Positions 36,454 to 44,893 of a DNA stretch of 64,000 bases are shown piece after piece. This DNA is from Myceligenerans salitolerans. GTDB lineage: Bacteria > Actinomycetota > Actinomycetes > Actinomycetales > Cellulomonadaceae. A program made the translations under genes and the position numbers. Under the pieces are notes generated by a model. The model did not search any database. It was not told the origin of the DNA and saw nothing but the letters and a program-made list of their open reading frames with translations. Each line of letters opens with the position of its first letter. Within the stretch, counting starts at the first letter, position 1. The stretch lies in contig NZ_JAFMPK010000035.1 of assembly GCF_017349295.1 (NCBI RefSeq), forward strand, positions 1 through 64,000, read 5' to 3'.

Positions 36454-36459
36454 TATGCT
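36454..36459 (+). promoter_or_regulatory. -10 element of first LCP gene, leaderless
   Basis: TATGCT, 8 nt, then GTG 36468. Confidence 0.5.
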
Positions 36460-36467
36460 CTGAAGTT

Positions 36468-37757
36468 GTGACCTTTCCCGACTTCAGCACGCCCGGAGCG
36501 GGCCTGGACCACTCGGCCGGCCCTGCTCACGCGCGGGTTCTGAGCGGGAAGGCATCGACGGCGCGAGTCGTGGCGCTGGTCATGACCGGGGTGCTGGCGT
36601 TCGCGATCTCGGGCGCGTCCGCGGCGGTCGTGCGATGGACCGGGAACATCGAGACGGCGTCCACAGGCGTGCTGACGAACCGTCCGAAGAAGGTCACCCC
36701 GACCGACCCGAGCGCGGGTGAGCCGGTCAACCTGCTGCTCATGGGCAGCGACTCGCGCGAGGGCGCGAACGTGAACATCGGCGGTGCGGCCGACGGCGGC
36801 GAACGGTCCGACACGACGATCCTCCTGCACATCTCCGGTGACCGGACGCGTGTCGAGGCCGTCTCGATCCCGCGGGACACCACGGTGGACATCCCGTCGT
36901 GCGTCACCGCCGGCGGGGCCACCACCGCCCCGCTGTACGCCCAGAAGTTCAACGCCGCCTTCGCCGCGGGCGCACTGGCAGGCGGCGACACGGCGTCGGG
37001 CGCCCTGTGCGCGATGCAGACCGTCGAGGCCCTGACCGGCGTCTTCCTCGACGGGTTCATGGTGATCGACTTCCAGGGATTCCAGCGGATGATCGACGCC
37101 GTCGGCGGCGTCGAGCTCTGCATCGAGGAGGAGATCGACGCGCCCGAGGCGAACGACCTGCACCTGGAACCAGGAGTGCAGCCGCTGAACGGGAAGCTCG
37201 CGCTCGACTACGCCCGTGCGCGCAAGGGGGTCGGCGACGGCAGCGACCTGAGCCGCATCGGCCGGCAGCAGGAACTGCTCGCCGCCCTCGTGCGCACCGT
37301 GCTCAGCGCGGACACGCTCGCGAACCCGACCAAGACCCTGAGCTTCGTCGACGCGGTCACCAGCTCGATGACCATGGACGACGAGACGGCGCAGCTCGAC
37401 AACCTCACCGGGCTCGCCTACAGCCTGCGCGGCCTGAGCCCCGACGCCGTCACGTTCCTCACGGTGCCGAACACGCCCGACCCGGCCAATCCCGCCGCGA
37501 ACGTGGTGTGGACCGAGGAGGCGGGCCTCCTCTGGGAGAACATCAAGCACGACCGACCGATCGACCACGACCCCGCCGCGGCCTCCGCCTCGCCGTCGGC
37601 CACCGACGGCACCTCGGCCGCCTCCGGCGCGTCCGCCTCGCCGTCGGCGCCGGATGGCGAGACGATCGACTCCACGGCGTCCCCCAGCACCGACGACGTC
37701 AAGGAAGCCGGTACGGATCCGTTCACCGGCGCCGACACGACCGCCGTCTGCGGCTGA
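36468..37757 (+). CDS. LCP (LytR-CpsA-Psr) family cell-wall polymer ligase
   Basis: 429-residue membrane-anchored phosphotransferase that moves lipid-linked glycopolymers onto peptidoglycan. One helix at about 32-55, then an external LCP domain: LLLMGSDSREG with the metal-binding Asp, GERSDTTILLHI, SIPRDTTVDIP with the Arg that holds pyrophosphate, IDAVGGVELC, and LDYARARKG. The C-terminal 70 residues are Ala/Ser/Pro/Thr-rich and probably disordered. GTG 36468 is preferred to 36420 because a TATGCT hexamer precedes it. A second LCP gene follows 11 bp later, so the two form an operon. Which polymer each handles is not visible. Confidence 0.92.
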   Translation: MTFPDFSTPGAGLDHSAGPAHARVLSGKASTARVVALVMTGVLAFAISGASAAVVRWTGNIETASTGVLTNRPKKVTPTDPSAGEPVNLLLMGSDSREGANVNIGGAADGGERSDTTILLHISGDRTRVEAVSIPRDTTVDIPSCVTAGGATTAPLYAQKFNAAFAAGALAGGDTASGALCAMQTVEALTGVFLDGFMVIDFQGFQRMIDAVGGVELCIEEEIDAPEANDLHLEPGVQPLNGKLALDYARARKGVGDGSDLSRIGRQQELLAALVRTVLSADTLANPTKTLSFVDAVTSSMTMDDETAQLDNLTGLAYSLRGLSPDAVTFLTVPNTPDPANPAANVVWTEEAGLLWENIKHDRPIDHDPAAASASPSATDGTSAASGASASPSAPDGETIDSTASPSTDDVKEAGTDPFTGADTTAVCG

Positions 37758-37768
37758 CGGAGAGAGAC

Positions 37769-39256
37769 ATGCCAGATCCCACGACCGACGACGACGCCAC
37801 CCGGGTGAACGAGGACGCCCGGGTCGCGTCGCCGATCCCGCCGAGTTTCACGCCGCAGCAGGCGGGGGACCGGCCGGGGGCGGACGGCGCGATCGCCGTC
37901 GGCGACGCGGCGCGGGGGACCGTACGGCCGGGCGCGGAACCATCCGGCCGGGCGCGCCCTCTGGCCGAGACTCCCGGGGCCGGCGTGCCCGTGGGCGAAC
38001 GCACCAGTGAGCCACGCATCAAACGACAGTCTTCCCGGGAGGTCCCAGTGTCCGGTGGCAAGAACCCACCGCCAGTCCCGCCGCGTTCCGTGCCGCCGCG
38101 CGGCGCGCAGCCGCCGCAAGCCATCCCCCCGCGCCGAGCCACGGGCCGCGCGTCGGGCCTGAACGCCGCTCCCGTGCCGCAGCAGAGGCGGCCCGCGTCC
38201 GCGCACGGTACCCAGCGCCCGCTCGCGCCGGTGCGGCAGCGGCCGCCCGGTGGCGGACAGGCTCCCCCGCCGGGGTACGGCCAGGCCCGCCCCGCCCCGC
38301 GTCCCGGGCGACCACGCCGCAAGGGCCGGGGCAAGCTCATCGCGATGCTCGTGGTGCTCGCGCTGCTCGCCTGGCCGATCGGTCTGCTCGTCTGGGCGAA
38401 CGGCAAGATCCAGCACGTCGACGCACTCTCGGGCGCGCCCGGCACCCCGGGCACCACCTACCTGATCGCCGGCTCCGACGCCCGCGGGTCGGGAGGGATC
38501 GACGACGCCACCACCGGCGCCCGTACCGACACGATCCTGCTGCTGCACGAGCCGGCCTCCGGTCCGACGGCGCTCATCTCGCTCCCGCGGGACACCTACG
38601 CGCAGATCCCGGGTGTCGGCGGACAGAAGCTGAACGCCGCGTACGCCTTCGGCGGGCCCGAACTCCTCGTGCAGACCGTCGAGGAGCTCAGCGGGCTCAC
38701 CATCGACCACTACGCCGAGGTCGGGTTCGGCGGGGTGAGCGACATCGTGGACGCCGTCGGGGGCGTGGAGCTGTGCTACGACCGGAACGTCGACGACTGG
38801 CGCTCCAAGATGCAGTGGACCGCCGGCTGCCACGAGGTGACCGGCGAGGAGGCGCTCGCGTTCTCCCGCATGCGCTACTCCGACCCGGAAGGTGACATCG
38901 GCCGGGCCAAGCGCCAGCGTCAGGTGATCGGCAAGGTCGGGCAGGCCATCAAGGACCCCGCGCTGCTCCTCAACCCTGCCAAGCAGATCTCGCTCGCGAA
39001 CGCCGGCCTCGGCTCACTGGCCGTCGACCAGGACACCGGCGTGGTCGACCTCGCCTTCCTCGCCGTCCGGTTCCAGAGCGCCAACGGTGAGGACGGCGTC
39101 ACCGGCACGCCGCCCATCGAGAGCCTCGGCTACGACCCGGGCAACGGCGCCGGCTCCACGGTGCTGCTCGGCCCCGAGGAGGCAGTGGCCCAGTTCTGGA
39201 CGGACCTGCGCGACGGCAACCTGGAACCGGGCGAGGTGAACTCGCTCACCCAGTAG
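37769..39256 (+). CDS. LCP family cell-wall polymer ligase, Pro-rich N-terminus
   Basis: 495 residues. A cytoplasmic N-terminal region of about 185 residues is Pro/Arg/Gly/Ala-rich and likely disordered (PPPVPPRSVPPRGAQPP); one helix near 190-210 (LIAMLVVLALLAWPIGLLV); then the external LCP domain: YLIAGSDARGSGG, ARTDTILLLH, SLPRDTYAQIPG, VDAVGGVELCYD, and ALAFSRMRYSD. ATG 37769 with GGAGAGAG upstream is chosen; the frame is open much further up but overlaps the first LCP gene. Two adjacent LCP paralogues with different tails suggest distinct acceptor polymers. A bidirectional terminator follows. Confidence 0.92.
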   Translation: MPDPTTDDDATRVNEDARVASPIPPSFTPQQAGDRPGADGAIAVGDAARGTVRPGAEPSGRARPLAETPGAGVPVGERTSEPRIKRQSSREVPVSGGKNPPPVPPRSVPPRGAQPPQAIPPRRATGRASGLNAAPVPQQRRPASAHGTQRPLAPVRQRPPGGGQAPPPGYGQARPAPRPGRPRRKGRGKLIAMLVVLALLAWPIGLLVWANGKIQHVDALSGAPGTPGTTYLIAGSDARGSGGIDDATTGARTDTILLLHEPASGPTALISLPRDTYAQIPGVGGQKLNAAYAFGGPELLVQTVEELSGLTIDHYAEVGFGGVSDIVDAVGGVELCYDRNVDDWRSKMQWTAGCHEVTGEEALAFSRMRYSDPEGDIGRAKRQRQVIGKVGQAIKDPALLLNPAKQISLANAGLGSLAVDQDTGVVDLAFLAVRFQSANGEDGVTGTPPIESLGYDPGNGAGSTVLLGPEEAVAQFWTDLRDGNLEPGEVNSLTQ

Positions 39257-39273
39257 GCCTCCAGGACGGAACA

Positions 39274-39345
39274 CGGCCCCGCCGGCCAGGACGGCGCCGT
39301 CGCCGACTCGGGCGACGACGCGACGCGTCCGGACCGGCGGGGCCG
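39274..39345. terminator. Bidirectional terminator between LCP gene and zincin-fold gene
   Basis: CGGCCCCGCCGG (39274-39285) pairs perfectly with CCGGCGGGGCCG (39334-39345). Inside the 48-nt loop a second hairpin, GTCGCC with GGCGAC, can form. It lies between convergent genes. Confidence 0.7.
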
Positions 39346-39354
39346 AGCCGTCCC

Positions 39355-39831
39355 TCAGCGTTCGCCGAAGTGGGGGTCGATCTCTTCCGGAGCGCGCGCC
39401 AGCAGCCGCGCCACCTGCTCGACGACGACGTCACGCACCAGATCGGCGAGGTCGTGCTCGTCGTGCGAACGGACCTCGATCGGACGCCGGTACGCCACCA
39501 CCCGCGCGGGCTGGCCGGCCTCCGCCGGGAAGTAACGGCCCAGCGGTACGCCACCGTCCTCCCAGGGGGCCGGGTCGGACGGCGGGACGTCCTCCACGGC
39601 GAACTGCGTGCCGTTGAGCGCCTTCCCCCACCGTCGGTCGAGAGACTGCGCGACGTCGAGGACGAGATCGTCGAACACCTCCGCCCGCGTGCGGTACGCG
39701 GGCGATCCCGGTGGGAAGAGCGGCCCGCGCAGACCGCGGCCGCGCCGGTCGCGCCGCCTGGGCCGGGCCGTGCCCGGGTGCGGGCCTTTCCGGCCGTCCG
39801 GTGTCGCGGGGCGAGAGAACTTCGAGACCAC
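39355..39831 (-). CDS. Zincin-like metallopeptidase family protein (DUF1025) lacking the HExxH motif
   Basis: 158 residues. The family core is clear: RRGRGLRGPLFPPGSPAYRT, FDDLVLDVAQSLDRRW, FAVEDVPPSDP, VPLGRYFPA and ARVVAYRRPIE. In catalytic members HExxHxxG follows; here the equivalent helix reads LVRDVVVEQVARLLA, with no zinc histidines. The protein is therefore probably a non-catalytic or structural relative, as in other actinobacteria with whiB/manA neighbours. GTG 39831 is chosen because TATCGT lies 6 nt upstream and the conserved region begins soon after; the open frame extends back to 40500 antisense to the DUF2142 gene. Confidence 0.8.
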   Translation of the reverse strand: MVSKFSRPATPDGRKGPHPGTARPRRRDRRGRGLRGPLFPPGSPAYRTRAEVFDDLVLDVAQSLDRRWGKALNGTQFAVEDVPPSDPAPWEDGGVPLGRYFPAEAGQPARVVAYRRPIEVRSHDEHDLADLVRDVVVEQVARLLARAPEEIDPHFGER

Positions 39832-39837
39832 AGCACG

Positions 39838-39843
39838 ACGATA
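39838..39843 (-). promoter_or_regulatory. -10 element of zincin-fold gene, leaderless
   Basis: TATCGT on the minus strand, 6 nt, then GTG 39831. Confidence 0.55.
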
Positions 39844-40002
39844 CGTCCCCGCGGGCCCTGCCCCCGACAGGCTCGGCCATCGGGCCGGCCCACCGTCGCG
39901 AACGCGGTCGTCCCCGGCCCCGTCCGTCGACGGCGTCGTGCGTCCGCGCGGTGCGTCGGCGCCGCTCGGCCCGGACTGGATGAGCGCGCGAGGAGGTTGC
40001 CA

Positions 40003-40008
40003 TACGCT
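40003..40008 (+). promoter_or_regulatory. -10 element of first DUF2142 gene, leaderless
   Basis: TACGCT, 6 nt, then GTG 40015. It fixes the start; the open frame from 39370 would add 215 residues of antisense translation. Confidence 0.6.
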
Positions 40009-40014
40009 GATGCC

Positions 40015-41685
40015 GTGCGTGACGACATCGCCTTGGCGCGCTATCGAGTCGCCCTCGCCCTCATCACGGCACTCGTTGCCGCCTCCACCGCCTGCTGGGC
40101 CGCGCTGACCCCCGCCTTCCGCGCACCCGACGAGGTGCAGCACCTCAACAGCGCCCTGCGTCTCGCCCACGGCGGCGGCTGGCCCGCGCCGGGCGAGGCG
40201 CTCGTCAGTCCGGGCGTGGACGCCGCCCGCGACGAGGCCGCCGTCGACACCGACGTCCCCGGCCGCTACCTCGACCGCGTCGAGAAGGACCAGTACGCCG
40301 AGGCGGTGCCGATGCCCGACGGCGACCGGACCGTCGTCGGCCCGGGCAACGCCCTCGCGGACGACGTACCACCGGGCACGGACACCAGCACCTGGGACGT
40401 CGAGGAGATCGACCAGATGACCCAGCACCCGCCGCTGTACTACGCGGTGGCGGCGGGCTGGCTGCACCTGACCGGGGCCGCCGAGGCGCGCTGGGACCAC
40501 CAGGTCCTGGTGCTTCGCCTCCTCGACGTGCTGCTGTTCCTGCCCGTGCCGCTCCTGGCCGCGGGCGCCACGCGGCTGGTCACCGGATCACGGACGGCGG
40601 CACTCGTCGCGGCCTCCGTCCCCCTGTTCCTCCCGCAGCTCGGCCACATCATGGGCAGCGTCACGAACGATGCGCTCGTCGTGCTCACGGGCGCAGGTGC
40701 GGCGTACCTCTGCGCGCGGGTGGTGACCGGCGACCTGCGACGGACCACGGCGGCGGTCCTCGGGGGCGTGCTCGGCATCGGGCTCCTCACCAAGGTCATG
40801 GCGGCATTCACGGTGCCGGTGGTGCTGGCGGCATACCTGCTGGCCGTGCCCGCCGCTCCCCGGTCACGGCGTCTCGCGCCGGCGGGGATCGCCCTGGCCG
40901 TCGCCTTCGCGCTCGGCGGCTGGTGGTGGCTGCGGAACCTCATGGAGTTCGGGACGGTGCAGCCCGTGGGCATCCCCGAGCGGTTCGAGCCCGTGGAGGA
41001 CCGTGGCCTCTGGTACTTCGTCAGCACCACGGTGCGGCACCTGACCTGGTCGTTCTTCGGGAGTTTCGGGCTCCTCGACGTCCGGGTACCCGAGACCGTC
41101 TACTGGACGGGGGCCATCCTGACGGCCGTGCTGTGCCTCGTGGCGCTGGCGCGTTCGCCCCAGCGGCGGGCGCTCGTGGTGCTCCTGCTCCAGCCGGCGC
41201 TCCTGTGGTGTGCCGTCATCGTCAACGCCTGGCCCCGGTTCGCCGAGACGGGCTGGGTCGTCGCGGTCCAGGGCCGCTACATGTTCGGTGCGGTCGTGGG
41301 ACTGGCGGCGGGCGCCGCCGCCGGTGTGCTGGTGCTCGTCATGCTCCGGTCGAGCAGCCGTTCACGGCCGGAGGCCGGCGTGTGGGTCGTGCCGGCGTCG
41401 CTGGTGGGCGCCACCGCCGTGGCGGCATCCGGCATGGCCTTCGCGTTCCGCGGGTTCTACCGGGCGCCGGGCGAGGACCTGGGCACGGCACTCGAGCGGT
41501 GGTCCGGATGGAGCCCGCTCACCGGAATTCAGCTGGCGGGCTGGTTCGCGGTCGCGGTGCTGGTCGCCGTGGCGGCCGTCGTCGCCACCGTCCGGTACGC
41601 GCGAAGCGTCAGCGCGGTGGCTCCCACTGCCGAGGAGACCGCCAGGACCCCCGCCACGACGGCGGGCACCACCGGCTCCGAGTAG
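40015..41685 (+). CDS. DUF2142 family membrane protein (putative GT-C glycosyltransferase), copy 1
   Basis: 556-residue polytopic membrane protein. A first helix (about 12-30) is followed by an external loop with acidic motif PDEVQHL and MTQHPPLYYAVAAGW, then about ten helices and a hydrophilic Thr/Ala tail. DExxH after helix 1 and QHPPLYY are shared with two neighbours at 41529-43130 and 43171-44871. The layout (first loop with catalytic acids, many helices) is that of GT-C enzymes that use polyprenyl-phosphate sugars; catalysis is inference. Its 3' end overlaps the end of copy 2 by 157 bp in antisense. Confidence 0.82.
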   Translation: MRDDIALARYRVALALITALVAASTACWAALTPAFRAPDEVQHLNSALRLAHGGGWPAPGEALVSPGVDAARDEAAVDTDVPGRYLDRVEKDQYAEAVPMPDGDRTVVGPGNALADDVPPGTDTSTWDVEEIDQMTQHPPLYYAVAAGWLHLTGAAEARWDHQVLVLRLLDVLLFLPVPLLAAGATRLVTGSRTAALVAASVPLFLPQLGHIMGSVTNDALVVLTGAGAAYLCARVVTGDLRRTTAAVLGGVLGIGLLTKVMAAFTVPVVLAAYLLAVPAAPRSRRLAPAGIALAVAFALGGWWWLRNLMEFGTVQPVGIPERFEPVEDRGLWYFVSTTVRHLTWSFFGSFGLLDVRVPETVYWTGAILTAVLCLVALARSPQRRALVVLLLQPALLWCAVIVNAWPRFAETGWVVAVQGRYMFGAVVGLAAGAAAGVLVLVMLRSSSRSRPEAGVWVVPASLVGATAVAASGMAFAFRGFYRAPGEDLGTALERWSGWSPLTGIQLAGWFAVAVLVAVAAVVATVRYARSVSAVAPTAEETARTPATTAGTTGSE

Positions 41686-43130
41686 AACCCGGGCTCGGCC
41701 GGTTCGCGGAGTTCCAGGACGAGCCACACCACGAGATCCGCCAGCGCGACGGTCACCCATGCCGGCACGAGCACCCGGGGCCGGAGCGAGAGACCGGCCG
41801 CGACCCCGAGGAAGAGCGGCAGGGCCACCGGCAGGAAGTAGCGCGGATAGACCCCGCCGCTGCTCGCGGCGTACAGGACCTGCATGGTGGCGGCGACGCC
41901 CACGGCCGCCCAGGGCAGCGTGGCGAGCAGGAGGCGGTCGGCGGGACGGACGGGCGGCGCGGAAGACGGCGTCCGGGCCGGGCCGTCGCCGGAGGTGGTC
42001 CCGGCCGCCACGGCACCGGTGCCGCTCCGGGCCGGCGCCGCGGCGGCCGGTTCGTCCGGGAGCGGACCCGTGACCGGCACCCGCTGCTCTCGCCGGTGCC
42101 GCAGGAGCTGTCGCAGCACGGCGAGGAACAAGGGCGTCCAGACGAGCAGCACCGCCGTGACGACCAGCGTCGTCATCGGGTGGAGCGTGCGCGGCGGCAC
42201 GCGCCCCGCCCACCAGAACAGGTCGGGCAGCCGCGCCCAGGTGACCGGATCGAGCACGACGGCCCACACCGGCCGCTCGACCCGGTTCTGGTTCTCCAGC
42301 GCCCAGTCGAAGTGCGAGCCCTGGATGTTCCCGGTGAGCGCCACGTTCCGTGCGTAGAACCAGCCCGCGGCGGCCAGCGCCGTCGCCGGCCCGCCCACCG
42401 CGAGCCATATCGCGGGGCCCCGGCGGCCCCGGCCCTGCGCCGCCCGGACCACCCCGGCGAGCACGGCGACGGCCGCCACCACGACGGCGATGACGGCCGT
42501 GGACAGCCGTGTCAGGGCGCAGCCCGCCGCGAGCAGGCAGAGGGCGGCCACGAGCCGGCCGTCGAGGCCGCGCCGGATCGCCGTCGCCGTCACGCCGTAC
42601 ATGGCCGTCACCAGGACGGCAGCCAGGAGGTCGTTGTACCCGGAGCCGCCCGCGTGCGCGACGGCGGCCGCCAGGGCCGCCACGAGGGCGACGAGGGTCG
42701 GCAGAGGGCTGCCCGGCCGGCACAGGCGCCGCGCGCTCCACCACGCGACGACCACGAACAGCCCTGCCAGGAGCGTGTTCACCGCGCGTGCGGCATAGAC
42801 GGCGGCGACCGGGTGACCGGCGTCCGCCAGCGGTCCTACGAGGGGCGCGACGAGCAGGTAGTACAGGGGAGGATGCTGCGCGGTCCACTGCACCGGGGCG
42901 AGCCACGCACCGTCGGGCCGCAGCTCCAGGCCGTCCTCGAAGACGGGCAGCTCCCCGTGCCACACCTGGTAGGCGTAGTCCATGTGCGGTGGCTCGTCGC
43001 CCGTGGCATAGGGCGGGTCGGTGAGCAGCACGGTGAGGGACAGCAGGACCGCGGTGAGAACCGCCGCGGCGACGCCGGCGTGCTCGCGGCGCCGTGGATC
43101 GCGCGCGGCGCGGACGAGGGTGCGGATCAC
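41529..43130 (-). CDS. DUF2142 family membrane protein, copy 2
   Basis: 533 residues. Helix 1 (VAAAVLTAVLLSLTVLL, about 21-37), motif GDEPPHMDYAY, then WTAQHPPLYYLLVAP, and about ten helices. Two long insertions of low complexity lie in the second half (RREQRVPVTGPLPDEPAA). GTG 43130 follows TATGCT by 6 nt. The last helix and Thr/Ala tail are encoded by DNA that also encodes the last helix of copy 1 on the other strand. Copy 3 is 40 bp upstream on the same strand but each has its own -10. Confidence 0.82.
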   Translation of the reverse strand: MIRTLVRAARDPRRREHAGVAAAVLTAVLLSLTVLLTDPPYATGDEPPHMDYAYQVWHGELPVFEDGLELRPDGAWLAPVQWTAQHPPLYYLLVAPLVGPLADAGHPVAAVYAARAVNTLLAGLFVVVAWWSARRLCRPGSPLPTLVALVAALAAAVAHAGGSGYNDLLAAVLVTAMYGVTATAIRRGLDGRLVAALCLLAAGCALTRLSTAVIAVVVAAVAVLAGVVRAAQGRGRRGPAIWLAVGGPATALAAAGWFYARNVALTGNIQGSHFDWALENQNRVERPVWAVVLDPVTWARLPDLFWWAGRVPPRTLHPMTTLVVTAVLLVWTPLFLAVLRQLLRHRREQRVPVTGPLPDEPAAAAPARSGTGAVAAGTTSGDGPARTPSSAPPVRPADRLLLATLPWAAVGVAATMQVLYAASSGGVYPRYFLPVALPLFLGVAAGLSLRPRVLVPAWVTVALADLVVWLVLELREPAEPGFYSEPVVPAVVAGVLAVSSAVGATALTLRAYRTVATTAATATSTATANQPAS

Positions 43131-43136
43131 GCCGTC

Positions 43137-43142
43137 AGCATA
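43137..43142 (-). promoter_or_regulatory. -10 element of second DUF2142 gene, leaderless
   Basis: TATGCT on the minus strand, 6 nt, then GTG 43130. Confidence 0.55.
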
Positions 43143-43170
43143 GGAGATCCGGCCCGGCCCCGGCCCCGCG

Positions 43171-44871
43171 TCACGCGTGCGGGACGCCCGCGGCCGGCCG
43201 GGTGGAGTCCGCTGCCGCGGGGACGACGGCGGGCGGCCTGACGACCCGCCACGTCACGCCCGCCGCGGCGGCCGCACCGGCCGTCACGATCGCGACGAGC
43301 ACCCAGGGCTGCCACGGATACCAGTACGTCACGGCCGACACGGCCGACACGAGCGCGGACCAGCCCGACCCGTGCTCCGGCAGCCAGTACAGGACCCAGG
43401 TGTCGTACTGGAAGGCCGCGTGCAGCCCGAGGGCGAGTACGAGCACACCGGCGGGCACCCACCGGCGCCACGCGGGCCGCAACGCGATCGCGCCGGCGAC
43501 GGCGACGAGCACCACCCCGGCGAATCCCGCGTACAGGTAGCGGCCCTGCTGAGCGGCGCTGAAGTCCTGGAACGCGGCGAACTGCTCCCAGGAGCCCCGG
43601 GCCACGATCGCTCCCAGCATCGGCACGGCGGCGAGCAGCACGACGGCGGTCGCGCGCGGCACCGTCCGCCGTACCAGCGCCACCGCGACGCCCGCGACGA
43701 CCAGGGCGAGCGCGACGCGGGCCGCCCACCAGGACGCGTCGTGCGCCTCGGCGACGGCGTGGTCCTGCACGAAGAACGTCGTCACGAAGCGTTCCAGCAT
43801 GTGACCGAGCCAGCGTCCACCTCCGTCGGACCAGCCGTAGACGGGCGTGAGGTCCGGTACCTCCGTCTTGGAGCCGTGCGGCTGGATCGCCCCGTACAGG
43901 ACGAGGTTGCGCACCCACCAGGCGACCCCGGGCAGCGTCGCGACGGCGGCCACGGCCAGCGACCCGATCGCCGCCCGGCGCCGGTCACGCGAACGGTAGG
44001 CAGCGACGCCGTAGGCCAGCGCGATCCACGCGGGGAACATGAGGGCGAACCCCTTGGTCAGCAGTGCCGCGGCGGCCACGGTCCCGACGACGAGCGCGGT
44101 GCGGCGCGACAGGTCGCCGGTCATCACCCGCACCAGCAGGTACGTGAGTGCGGTTCCGAGCAGGACGAGCAGGTTGTCGTTGTTGACGGCCGAGGACAGA
44201 TGCTCCATCTCCGGGACCGCGACGGGCGCGAGCGCGGCCGCGACGGGCAGCGGCCCGGGCAGTCCGAGCCGCCGGGCGGACGCCCACAGCAGCAGCGGGA
44301 TCGGTGCCGCGAGCAAGGCGTTCAGCCATCGCAGGGAGAGCCACACCTGGTCCATCGGTGCCGTGGTCCAGTCCGGGATGGCGTGCAGTGCGGCGGCGCC
44401 CAGCAGGTAGTACAGCGGTGGATGCTGGACGAGCTGGTCGGGAACGGGCGCGACGGTGCCGTCGGCGCGTTCCGGCTTCCAGTGGGCGAGGCCGCCGCCG
44501 TCGACGAACGACGGCCGCTCCCCGCGCGGAGGCGCGGGCTCCTTGCCGTCGGGGTGGATGCCCTCCACGCGGTCCGCGAGGAACTGCTGCCCGGAGTACA
44601 GCCGGTCGCCGAAGAGGAAGTGGCCGGCGTTGACGCCGTCCGCCACGAAGATCGTGCCCGGGTCGGGCCACGGCCAGGCCTGGCCTTGCTCGACCTGGAC
44701 GATCAGGTCGACGTGCTTCAGCTCGTCCGGTGAGCGGACGTTGGGGAAGACGGCGGTCTGCGCGAGCATCACGGTCACGTGCAGCACCGTGATCAGCCAG
44801 ACGACGACGGGGACGGCCCGCAGGGGTGCCGTCGCACGCGCGCCGACGTCTCGAAGTTGCTCGCGGTTCAC
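43171..44871 (-). CDS. DUF2142 family membrane protein, copy 3
   Basis: 566 residues. Helix 1 (VVVWLITVLHVTVMLA, about 22-37), motif SPDELKHVDLI, LVQHPPLYYLLGAA, then about ten helices, the family pattern. The loop between the acidic motif and QHPPLYY is longer than in copies 1 and 2 (about 110 residues, Gly/Pro/Asp-rich). GTG 44871 follows TAATCT by 6 nt, and no Shine-Dalgarno sequence is present. Upstream (same strand, 22 bp) ends the flippase-like gene. Likely a glycosyltransferase of the same surface-polymer pathway; sugar unknown. Confidence 0.83.
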   Translation of the reverse strand: MNREQLRDVGARATAPLRAVPVVVWLITVLHVTVMLAQTAVFPNVRSPDELKHVDLIVQVEQGQAWPWPDPGTIFVADGVNAGHFLFGDRLYSGQQFLADRVEGIHPDGKEPAPPRGERPSFVDGGGLAHWKPERADGTVAPVPDQLVQHPPLYYLLGAAALHAIPDWTTAPMDQVWLSLRWLNALLAAPIPLLLWASARRLGLPGPLPVAAALAPVAVPEMEHLSSAVNNDNLLVLLGTALTYLLVRVMTGDLSRRTALVVGTVAAAALLTKGFALMFPAWIALAYGVAAYRSRDRRRAAIGSLAVAAVATLPGVAWWVRNLVLYGAIQPHGSKTEVPDLTPVYGWSDGGGRWLGHMLERFVTTFFVQDHAVAEAHDASWWAARVALALVVAGVAVALVRRTVPRATAVVLLAAVPMLGAIVARGSWEQFAAFQDFSAAQQGRYLYAGFAGVVLVAVAGAIALRPAWRRWVPAGVLVLALGLHAAFQYDTWVLYWLPEHGSGWSALVSAVSAVTYWYPWQPWVLVAIVTAGAAAAAGVTWRVVRPPAVVPAAADSTRPAAGVPHA

Positions 44872-44877
44872 GGCAGA

Positions 44878-44883
44878 AGATTA
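44878..44883 (-). promoter_or_regulatory. -10 element of third DUF2142 gene, leaderless
   Basis: TAATCT on the minus strand, 6 nt, then GTG 44871. The hexamer lies between the genes, 10 bp after the flippase-like stop. Confidence 0.55.
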
Positions 44884-44893
44884 TCGGCCCGGC

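Noticed and set aside
36899-39256. Long form of the second LCP protein
   Set aside because: Overlaps the first LCP gene out of frame; ATG 37769 has a ribosome site and a sensible N-terminus.
39355-40500. Long form of the zincin-fold protein
   Set aside because: The added residues are antisense to DUF2142 copy 1; GTG 39831 has its own -10 and normal family length.
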